Positions 1 through 9,262 of a stretch of DNA of 64,000 bases are shown piece after piece. The stretch is from Diphasiastrum complanatum. Its lineage: Eukaryota; Streptophyta; Lycopodiopsida; Lycopodiales; Lycopodiaceae. Under the pieces are notes generated by a model. The model had not been told where the DNA came from, made no database searches, and saw only the letters and a program-made list of their open reading frames with translations. The position numbers and the translations under genes were made by a program. Position 1 is the stretch's first letter; each line of letters starts with the position of its first letter. The stretch is taken from NCBI GenBank assembly GCA_029204225.1, contig CM055098.1:55597458-55661457 (forward strand), written 5' to 3'.

Positions 1-76
1 ATGATCTTTTGCTCATTTTTTACTAAAGTTATCTTTATCCAGACCAAGGTGGATAGCCATAACAATTGCTTCGCCT

Positions 77-932
77 CTAGTGCGAGGAAGCCATGGTTTT
101 TTTTACAAGGGCTTCCAATATTTGTATTTGATCAGCATCAAATTCCTCATATATGGATAGAATCTTCGTGTCTTTCATTTTCTTGTGATGTAGCACATCA
201 TCAAACATTGATTTTTTTGATGGAGCTGCAGGTAGAATAGAGTCCCAAGGATCTTGCATCATCGGTTGAAGATAACTAGAATAGTTTTGATTTGACATGA
301 TTGGTTGTTGACCGATACGATTTTCTCTAATATACTCTTGAACATTGGGAGCTTTTCTCATTTCTTCCAAATGAGGTAGTAATACATCATTTAGATAGTC
401 TCCCTCACTCCACCCATCAAATGTCTCTACAAATATGCAATTTTTTGCACTATTCATACAACATTTATACGGAGAGTCGTCTACTAGTATCGTGTTATGA
501 CAATCTAAAGATGGGTAAAAGTGGCACCAAATGTAACATAAAGGTTTGAAGTCAGCAATGACATTATCATTATCAGGTCTCATCATTCTTTCATGCTGAT
601 AGCAATTCTCTTGGCTCTAGACCATAAAAAATGGTAGCTTTTGTTGTGCTTGTTCCTCCATGAATGTATAAGTGCATAGCAAATTGGTGTATGTCATGGA
701 TGACCATATTCCAACCCTAAATGAAGAGAGTATTTTCCTCAAAAAACATAACCATCCAAAATGTAGTTTAATCCATTGTTTTCCAACTTTCACAACATCA
801 GGATAGCCAGAATGCTTTCCATATCTTTTTAAAAGTACGCCATACAAATCTAAAATAAGAAACAACTCATCATGGTAAAAGTCTTTATTTATCTTCATAT
901 ATTCTTAAAAGAAAAAAACAATATAAGTGATG

Positions 933-963
<31 letters not shown>

Positions 964-1125
964 ACAAGTAAAATTGAAAAGTAAGAACAATTGACATAAG
1001 ATGGTTTGTGTAGTATCCAAATATTTAAACTTATCATCCATTAGAAAAAAAGAAAATAGTTCTTTGAAGAGTGCATCAAGGCATCCATCCCATGACTGTA
1101 CAATAACTCTACTAACTTGCCTCAT
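77..1125 (-). pseudogene. FCP1-like (HAD-fold) phosphatase domain, broken
   Basis: Reading leftward from about 1125, the frames give a short lead-in (VQSWDGCLDALFKELF), then LFLILDLYGVLL, FRVGIWSSM and NTILVDDSPYKC. This is the order of motifs in FCP1/NLI-interacting-factor-like HAD phosphatases. The family nucleophile motif is DxDxT/V; here it reads DLYGVL, so the second Asp is absent, as in several plant DLNGVL-type relatives, and catalysis is doubtful. The frame 898-620 and the frame from 586 to 77 are in register and separated by one TAG at 617-619, in a position where W would fit (FMV*SQENCY). A (CA)n tract at about 933-963 lies in a presumed intron between 905 and about 1000. It may be the 3' part of the methyltransferase-like gene to its right or a separate gene. 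Domain call moderately sure; broken state clear from the stop. Confidence -1.
933..963. repeat. (CA)n microsatellite
   Basis: An uninterrupted CA dinucleotide run of about 14-15 units followed by a short ATACACACA tail. It lies in what looks like an intron of the FCP1-like pseudogene; translated it gives only a VCVCVC run. Confidence -1.
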
Positions 1126-1129
1126 GTAC

Positions 1130-3091
1130 TATGTCCATTTCTATAGCTTGGTTCTCCATAGTCTCTTTATCATCCATTTCAGCATGCCTCTCATCCTAAA
1201 TCAAAGTGTTATCATTATGATCTTCAATAACATCATCAAGGCCAACATAACATTCTTGCATATTGAACAAATCAATGTCCTTTGAGGTTTCAGCAATATC
1301 TCTAAGGAAATCTGCAGGCAATGGCTGAGCTTGACATGAAGAAGGTAATTGGCTTCCACTTTGACTTGCACTTCCCATCTTCCCCCCCAAGCTTTTATAG
1401 AAGGCATTAACCTCAGGCAAGCTTTCAACCATCATGGAAGCATAACTTTCAAGCAAATCTTTCTCAGAAGAATTGTTTACAAACACAATTGTCTTCCTCT
1501 CGCTACGTAGGGCCTCTCTCATGGCGAATCCTCCTGTAAATGCATCTACAACAACTTTTCCATGTTGGAAAAATGAGGAAACAAGCATAGAATAGAATTT
1601 GCAGTCTTTGGGATATTTGCTGGTACAACCTCCCCTTAGTGCACAACTCTCATATGTTATAGGCTTCTCAAACAATCCGAATTTTATTTTTGAAGTTATC
1701 ATTGATTCTGATGGTGCTTCTTTTTCCTCTTCACTTTCATCTTCATCATATATAATGGACAGTACTTCATTGCTAATAAGAGCATCCCATATGGTTTTGT
1801 CCTCTGTCTTTGAGATAGTTGCCATCAACACAACAAGATCATGGCTACTTGTGTACCTTTTTTTACATGCATCCCCTCTAGTGTATGATCCATACTCTAG
1901 ATGAACCGAACCAACAATGTGTCGTAAAGTAGTATCCAAAGCACTCAAAACTGGTCCATAAGGTACTAGTGCAACCAAGACATAAGAATCACCCAAGATA
2001 ATGCTAGCAATGCATTCCACCAACCTTTTAAAAGCATCTGTGGTCCACTCGTACTGAGGCCCTTGTGATGTAGTGTCTACAAGCACTAACCCAATGTCAT
2101 TAGAATCACCACATGCAGCTATCACATCTATAAAGCATGAGAATAATTACCCTGTGTTGAAAATCCTCCAAGGCCTTTCAAAATGTAGACATTGTTGTAC
2201 TCCAAATGCCTTTGCATGTGTAAGACGCAGTTCATTCTTCACAACTGTAGGTAGAAGTGTCTTTTTTTTTGCTTTGTTAATTGACTCCTTCATCCAATCT
2301 TTGCTCCAACTATACATCTTATCATAAAGCTCTTTTGTGATATTGTATTTTTTTGCAACCTCATCATATTGTAGTTTCTCCTCACTAGAGATGCTCTTTA
2401 AGTACTCCACAATTCCATTTTTCAGTACTCTATTATACTTGAAACTTGTAGCCACATCCTCCATGTCTTTGTACTTTGTTACTACTTTTTTTAAAATATG
2501 GTGCCATGAAATATCATATCTTGTATCTTTTAAACCTCATCATCAAGCAACCCTTGGATACAACGAAACATGCTGGTAGATAATTGTGTGGTACCATCCA
2601 CTTGCATCTTTTTACCTTTTGCAAACTCATTTGAATTCTTATTGGAATGCTCACCCTTGTTGTTTGCAATTTTTCCAATTATGTACTTCTCCATAATATC
2701 CAGCCACCTATTAAAAATAAACTCGCTACTCAAAAGCATATGCAAGTCACTTCTTGCGTTTATTGCCTCCAATGTTACCTTTATTGCTTCCATGAATTCT
2801 TGCACAACATTTAGTAAGACAAGGAAATATCATAAATACGCTTAAAATTTAGAAATGCATGAATAAATCTTTATAACATAAAATCTACTAATAGAAAAGA
2901 TAAAAAAAAAAACATAGCATAAGTACAAGGATCACCTTCCATTTTGAGTTTGCTATGGAGTGCCCTCCTGTTGGCTTTGGCGGACAACCAAAGTATTCCC
3001 ATTGTCTTCTTGCTTGTGATAGAGCATCTTGATAAGGAGTCTTTACCATAACCTCTTGATGGAGTTGATTCATGAATCTTGAAAGTTTCAA
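1130..3091 (-). pseudogene. Multi-exon gene with methyltransferase-like segment, broken
   Basis: Exons read leftward. Exon 1 (3091 to about 2938) ends NSKWK at a canonical AAG|GTGATC donor. Exon 2 starts near 2797 after a TACTAA-like branch site and a GCAAG acceptor and ends near 2538 at GAG|GTTTAAA. A lysine-rich third exon begins near 2470 and runs into a 309-codon open stretch (2125-1196). That stretch has VVVDAFTGGFAMREAL followed by KTIVFVNNSSEKDLLESY, which resembles the SAM-binding region of N6/N4-type DNA methylases, and LVLVDTTSQGPQYEW where a DPPY-like motif might lie. This reading is tentative. Two in-frame stops break it: TAA at 2147-2149 and TAG at 1196-1198, after which the same frame stays open for about 25 codons. 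Frame is lost again near 1130. Likely a dead host gene or a gene carried by a mobile element. Confidence -1.
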
Positions 3092-3104
3092 AGTTTCAAG
3101 ATAA

Positions 3105-4980
3105 TCCTATGCATACAACCCTGTCTATTTCATGGACTACTTGCAAGAGTTGGTGAAGCATGGCAAGGGGTGGTGCAACAACCTTGTCTACTTCATGCAT
3201 GCTTGACGGACAGTGTCCGTCAAGTAGGAGGGACGCATGGAGAGGGAGTGCTGACAAGGGATATATGTACTTAATGAGAGGTGATGCATGGCAAGGGCTA
3301 GTGCAACTGCCTTGTCTACTTCATGCATGCTTGACGGACGATGTCCATCAAATAGGAGGGAAACATGGAGAAGAAGAAGTGCTCATACGGGATGTATGTG
3401 CTTAATGAGAGATGAAGCATGGTGTAACAGCCTTGTCCACTTCATGCATGATTGACAAACAACATCTGTCAACAAGTAGGAAGGAAGCATGGAGAAGGAG
3501 TGCCTACATGGGATATATGTGCTTAATGAGAGGTGAAGCATCGCGGGGGCTAGTGCAATAGCTTGTCTAGTTCATGCATGCTTGATGAACGACGTGTCCA
3601 TCAAGGTAGAGAGAAGCATGCGTTGGTGAAGCTTAGCAAGGGCTAGTGCAACAACCTTGTACTTAATGAGAGGTGCAACTGCCGTGTCTACTTCATGCAT
3701 GATTGACGAACGATGTCCGTCAAATAGGAGGGAAGCATGTAGAAGGAGGAGTGCTCACATGGGATGTATGTGGTTAATGAGAGGTGAAGCATGGTGCAAC
3801 AGTCTTGTCAATTTCATGCATGCTTGACGAACGATGTCTGTCAAGCTATTTTGTCTACTTCATGCATGCCTGACAAACGATGTCCGTCAAGTAGGAGGGA
3901 AGCATGGAGAAGGAGTGCTAACATGGGATGTAGGTGCTTAATGAGAGGTGAAGCATGGTGAGGGCTAGCGCAATAGCCTTGTCCACTTCCTTGTCTACTT
4001 CATGCATGCTTGATGGACGACATCCGTCGAGTAGTAGAGAAGCATGGAGAAGAATGGATGCTGACATGAGAGGTGAAGCATGGCGAGGGCTAGCACAACA
4101 GCCTTGTCCAGTTCATGCATGTTTGATGGACAGTGTCCATCAAGTAGGAGGGAAGCACAGGGAAGGAGTGATCACATTGAGAGAACGACGTTGTCCACAA
4201 CAACCTTGTCCACTTCATGAATGTTTGACAAATGACGTCCATCATGTAGGAGGGAAGCGTGGAGAAGTAGTGCTGGCATGGGATATATGTGCTTAATTAG
4301 AGGTGAAGCATGGTGAGGGCTAGTGCAACTACCTTGTCTACTTCATGCATGCTTGACGAACGATGTCCGTCAAGTAGGAGGGAAGCATGAAGAAGCAGTG
4401 CTGACATGGGATATATGTGCTTAATTAGAGAGCATGGGGAGGACTAGTGCAACTGCCTATCTACTTCATGCATGCTTGATGGACGACGTCCGTCAAGTAC
4501 GAGAGAAGCATGGAGAAGGAGTGCTCACATGGGATGTACATGCTTAATGAGAGTTGAAGCATGGTGAGGGCTAGCACAACAACCTTGTCTACTTCATTCA
4601 TTGCTTGACGGACAACGTCCGTCAAGGAGGGAAGCATGGAAAAGAAGGAGTGCTCACATGGAATGTATGTGCTAACTAGTGTGTACAACCTTGTCTAATT
4701 CATTCATGCTTGACGGATTGCATTTTTCAAGGTAGATTGAAACATGATGTAGGGCTACCCCACATGCGATGTATGTGTTTAATGAGGTCTCGTGCATAAA
4801 ACCTTTTCTATACCTTGCGTATTGCATTCGTGCTTGACAAACGATTGTTATGAAGAAGGAGAGAAGCATGGTCTAGGGCAGCCTATATGTGCTCTATGTG
4901 AATAATGAAGGCTAGTGCAACAGCCTTTCATGCATGCTTGACGGACGACGTATGTCAAGGAGGAGGGAAGCATGGTGAGG
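3105..4980. repeat. Satellite-like array, about 125-bp unit, palindromic core
   Basis: About 15-16 degenerate copies of a unit made of: CTTGTCTACTTCATGCATGC, a 21-bp palindromic core TTGACGGAC-N3-GTCCGTCAA, then TAGGAGGGAAGCATGGAGAAG, GTGCT..ACATGGGATGTATGTGCTTAATGAGAGGTGAAGCATGG and GGCTAGTGCAAC. Cores begin near 3203, 3331, 3452, 3582, 3703, 3824, 3870, 4010, 4123, 4225, 4353, 4476, 4604, 4710, 4835 and 4938. Most spacings are 102-130 bp, with one truncated 46-bp unit and one of 140 bp. The open frames across it (for example 3160-3405 and 3955-4296) are low-complexity translations of the repeat and are not taken as genes. Confidence -1.
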
Positions 4981-4984
4981 GACT

Positions 4985-5430
4985 TTTAATTGTCCATTCC
5001 ATTAAATAAAAACTTAATATAAAATTTAAATTGTTTAATTCAAATTTCCTCACAAAACGAACTCCCTCCAAAATTTCTCAGTTCAAATTTTCTAGTTCAG
5101 GTTTAAACTCCTCATAAGCACTTTATTGATATTTCAAAGCGTTGGCCCTCTCCTCTCTTTAAACTTAGCTTTTAGTGTCTAATCCTTCTACCAAAATCCA
5201 CAACTTTCAGTTTTGTAGCTGGCTCTTTATGCTTTATTTATTGCAGGGTTTTGTGAGAATCCTATTAGAAGGTACTACACAAAGTAAGAAAGAAAGAAGT
5301 AAGTAAGAAGAAGGATGGAGCAACATACATGTAATGGGAAGGATTAGCAACAAGGTGAGCTCTTTGGAGGACCAAGGTTTGTACGTCTTTCTTTGTTTAT
5401 TTGTTGGATTCCATTCGTTAGAATGATATC
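4985..5430. other. A/T-rich spacer, no gene seen
   Basis: A/T-rich single-copy-looking sequence with no credible reading frame, between the palindromic satellite and the 44-bp triplicate. Confidence -1.
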
Positions 5431-5431
5431 T

Positions 5432-5562
5432 ATTTAGGCTGTGTGTTGCATGCTATTCAAATAAAATGAGATTTATTTAGGCTATGTGTTGCATGCTATT
5501 CAAATAGAATGAGATCTATTTAGGCTGTGTGTTGCATGCTATTCAAATAGAACATTTCTAGA
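5432..5562. repeat. 44-bp tandem repeat, three copies
   Basis: Three near-identical units of TTAGGCTGTGTGTTGCATGC followed by TATTCAAATARAATGAGATC, starting near 5433, 5477 and 5519. The third copy diverges after CAAATAGAA. Confidence -1.
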
Positions 5563-5889
5563 ATCTGTTTTGTGGATCTATAGCCCCTGGTGCATGCTGA
5601 ACAAAGTGCATTGGTTTGTAGAGAACAGGTCGTTAGCATCTGTGTTAGGCCACTCCGATCTGCATTTGCTGATTTTGTGCATATTAGAACTGTACATTAG
5701 ATAAGCGGTTCTACAAAGTGTGCATTTGAAAAAAGATCTGTAAAAAAAGCACCTGTAGAGAGACGTTGTAGGATGAGCAACATACTTGCTGCTGTGAGCA
5801 TAGGATGAGCGATGACAGTAGCACGTTTAGCGTGATCCAGTATTGAGCAACGAGCTCCAGCAGGCAATGCACGAGCAACAGCACTTGGA

Positions 5890-6450
5890 GAGCTTTCTGA
5901 AAGGAGGAGGTGCGATGTAGTAGAAGCTGGAAGGAGGAGCACGTGCAATCAGGAAGGAGGAGGAGGTGCGATCCAGCAACACCTCGAGCGAGCAGGAAGG
6001 AGGTGCGATCCAGCAGCACCCTGAGCGAGCAGGAAGGAGGAGGAGCTGCGATCCAGCAGCAAGAAGGAGGTGCAATCTAGCAGTAGCACCCCAAGCGAGC
6101 AGGAAGGAAGAGGGGCTGCGATCCAGCAGTAGGAAGGAGGTGCGATCCAACAGCAGCACCCTGAGCGAGCAGGAAGGAGGTGCGATCTAGCAGCAGCACC
6201 CTGAGCGAGCCGCTGAGGAAGGAGGAGGAGCTGGGATCCAGCAGCATGCAGCATGAAGGAGGTGCGATCCAGCAGCAGGAAGGGGGTGCGATCCAGCAGC
6301 ACCCCGAGCGAGCGGGAAGGAGGAGGACGTGCGATCCCAGTAACACCCCGAGCGAGTAGGAAGGATGAGGAGGTGCAATCTAGCAGCACGAGCATGAAGG
6401 AGGAGGAGGTGCGATCCATCAGCACCCCGAGCGAGCTGTGGACGGAGAAG
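5890..6450. repeat. G/C-rich minisatellite (GAGCGAGCAGGAAGGAGG)
   Basis: About a dozen degenerate units of roughly 36-45 bp, each combining GCGAGCAGGAAGGAGG with GTGCGATCCAGCAGCACCC. It is purine-rich on the plus strand. Several frames stay open on both strands only because the unit contains no stop; the translations are repeats of SSSF/LLLD or RSSS type and are not regarded as genes. It differs sharply in base composition from both flanks. Confidence -1.
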
Positions 6451-6479
6451 GCGGCGTAGAAAGTTTAGGTTGGGTTTAA

Positions 6480-6724
6480 CTTATGAAGGGTTTTGTTGTT
6501 TTGAGTTTTTTTTTTTTGGACTGGCTTGTGTTGGGTTTTAAGCATGGGTTTTGGGGATTTTGTTTTGCATGGGTTTGTGGGTCTTCAAATGTTTGTGGGT
6601 TTTGGGCATTTGAATGGGCTTTTTGAATGGGTTTTGGATTTTTTTGTGTATGGGTGGGGTTTTGAACGGTCTTTGGGTTGTTTTTTGTTGAGATTTTTTG
6701 AATGGGTTTCGGGGTTTTTCGATT

Positions 6725-6762
<38 letters not shown>

Positions 6763-6968
6763 GGGTTGGTTTTTTAACTAGTTTCGGGGCTTGTTTGAAT
6801 GGACAATGTATGGAGGGTTGGTTTGGACAGGGTTGTGGGTTTATGGATTGGTGTTTTTTTTTTTTTTTTTTTTGTTTTTTGGTTTGTGGGTTGTTGGGGC
6901 ATTTTTTTTGTAATGGTGTGTGCGTGTGGCAAAGAGGAGATGTAGATTGGACCAAAAAAAAAAAATTC
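6480..6968 (+). other. G/T-rich block ending in poly(A), possible LINE 3' end
   Basis: Plus strand is extremely G/T-rich, with a (TG)n run near 6727-6759, a T-run near 6850-6871, and then GGAGATGTAGATTGGACC directly followed by a run of about 12 A. G/T-rich 3' regions with terminal poly(A) are common in plant non-LTR retrotransposons, but no reverse transcriptase or endonuclease is present. If it is a LINE fragment it is severely 5'-truncated. A polymorphic simple-sequence region is the alternative. Confidence -1.
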
Positions 6969-6969
6969 C

Positions 6970-8600
6970 TCTTTCTCCTATATATATTTACTTATATCCT
7001 TGAAAGGCTTTTGGTGCTTATCATTCTTTTGGAAACTAAAAGGTTAAGCATGTGTTTCCTAGCACAAAACTGGGATGGGTGGCTTGTTTGTAACACAGTT
7101 TTGGTTTTTTATGTATAAGGATACTGCTCAAATAGAACTTGAAGTTCATGTGTATTTTATCTTCTATATGTTTAAAAAATTCATAGTATATTTCATATTA
7201 GTATGTTAAAGTGGCCATATAACCTTACCTCAAGGATAATTATAACCCTTAAGCCTAATGGTATGAAAAAATATGATAACACTGGTGGATACATTAATGC
7301 GTACAAAAACTTGTTTGTGTGTGAGGATTCCTTCTCCTTCTTTCTCATTTCTTCTCGATATGTTGACGGACAACGTCTGTCAAGATTGAATGAAGTAGAG
7401 ATAACTATCCTACTAAGGCCCTTCCCCACTTGAGGTTATCTTGTTCTATTCTTTCTCCTTTCTTTCTATGTTAACGGACAACGTCTGTCAAGAATGAATT
7501 AAGTACAGGTAACTACCCTACTAAGCTCTTGTCTCACTTGATGTCTTCTTTTTCTATTCCTTTTCTTGTTAGCTTCTTTTTGCATGGCATTCTTTTTTAG
7601 TTATTTGACACCTTGTGCGCAAGGCTTGGAATTTGACATGCACTCCCACATTTGGATTGAAAGGCTTGTTTTGATTTTCACTTTCATGTGACTTCTATAA
7701 TACATTAAAAAATTTAATTAGATGTAACTTCCAGAATTTACCTTTTGAATACAAGGTACAATTTTAAGTTGTCTTTCACTCACCGTCTTATAATAATACA
7801 TAAAAATTGTATTTAAAATAAGGTTTTTGGGATTGATACTTTAAAATGTATCGTTCATATACACATGTCATTTAAAAGTAAAATTAAAATAAGGTTTTCA
7901 AGTTGAAGTTAAGTATGAATGTTCTGCAAATACGTTCAATATGGCACGTTGGTGAGCAAGTTGACAACTAGCAGCTAGACCTATGTTGATGATTCCTTGT
8001 CCTTTCTTCTCTCCATGTTGACGGACTACGTCCGTCAAGATTGAATGAATGAAGTGGAGAGAACTAGCCTACTAGTGGGTGACCTCTTGGGAGCATAGTT
8101 TTGATTTTTTTTACCTCAATCCTGTTCACTCTTCTTAATTCCAAAATTATTTCTTATATTCTATTATCTTAAGACTCCCTTTGTTGGGATTTATGTCGTG
8201 TATGGTAGGCCAAAGTTGAGGATTTAATCTATTTATATCCTTGTCCATGCTATTTATCTTTGCTTCATCAAGAGTGAGTGAAATAGACATAAATAGTTTG
8301 CTAAAACTTTGCAAAACACTTGCATACCAAGTGGAGTTATGTTCTTTGCTTTCGTCTACCTTCATGAACTTGTCTATAAGAGATGCAATATTAATATTCT
8401 ATTTCAACATTCTATTCATCTCCACTTCATTTTGTCAATTGATAGTTTATGAAAATGGGTAGTCTTTTGAAATTCATCCCACTTTTCCATAGGCAAAGCC
8501 CATGAAATAGGCTATGGTTTGAATTCAATTATATTGGAGTTCAAAGGATCAAACTTAGATTTCTTGTTTTCTCTTCTAGACCTTCTAATAACCAATTTCA
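6970..8600. other. No gene; three dispersed palindrome-bearing repeats
   Basis: A/T-rich DNA without a credible reading frame. It contains three copies of a different repeat, about 100 bp, with the TTGACGGAC..GTCCGTCAA palindrome at 7363-7383, 7471-7491 and 8018-8038. Each is preceded by T/C-rich TTCTTTCTCC..ATG and followed by GATTGAATGAAGTAGAGATAACTACCCTACTA or a variant. Confidence -1.
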
Positions 8601-8695
8601 ATATTTCTTATGTATTTTTTGTCTAATTTTTTTTTGAAGATGTTTTTTTGTTGTCTTGTTCTAAAACTGTGTATTGTCTTCATTATAGAAATAAT

Positions 8696-9220
8696 GGGGC
8701 TACAAAAAGGAGATATTGTGACCTTGAGTATTGGTGTAAAGTGTGTTGGAGAGGGATCTATCCACTCTAATGACCCTACTGAAGTTTGTAACTTTATAAC
8801 CCTTGAGCAGAGTAGGGTTTTTGTAGTTATCGAAAAGGCAATAGTCAAGGATGCCATGCTTCCTTACCCAACTACAGATGCTTCATTGTTAGAGCAGACA
8901 ATTGGATCTTTTGTCTTGTGGGACAGGAGCTCGGAAATGATCATGTTGGTATTACTATCTCTAAAATTTATGGAAACCTGATATATCAAATTGATAATGA
9001 AGTTAATGAAGTGGAAAATATTCATATTCAACTTATAAAATGGCCAATCACACAAGTGACACTGGAGGATGGCAGTAAGCTTATTGACCATCAACAGGAG
9101 GATGACATCATTTTTGACTTACACGAACAAGATATGTTATCAACTATGCAAATTGATATTGCAAAATCTACACAAGTTGCAAGGAAACGAAAGTATAGAA
9201 TGGTCAATAGAAAGACATAA
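8696..9220 (+). pseudogene. N-terminal part of transposon-type protein (T1), frameshifted
   Basis: The first frame reads MGLQKGDIVTLSIGVKCVGEG, then MLPYPTTDASLLEQTIGSFVLW. This order (gene body, then LPYP, then a GSFVLWDR-like end) recalls the small beta-rich domain found in plant transposon proteins (DUF8039-type); I place it there only tentatively. The frame is lost near 8925 and resumes in another frame as ELGNDHVGITISKIYGNLIYQ up to 9220, ending in a basic RKRKYRMVNRKT stretch. It sits just upstream of, and on the same strand as, the DUF7869-like transposase and was probably part of the same element. Confidence -1.
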
Positions 9221-9262
9221 AAAAATGAGAGTAACTCAAAGCCGTCAAAGATTCCACATCTC

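Noticed and set aside
3160-4296. Open frames in the satellite (MARGGATTLSTSCMLDGQ type proteins)
   Set aside because: They translate the 125-bp repeat unit; the same residues recur with each unit and no start or splice signal supports a gene.
5697-6459. Several overlapping frames rich in Ser/Leu/Cys on both strands
   Set aside because: They come from the G/C-rich minisatellite, which lacks stops in many frames.
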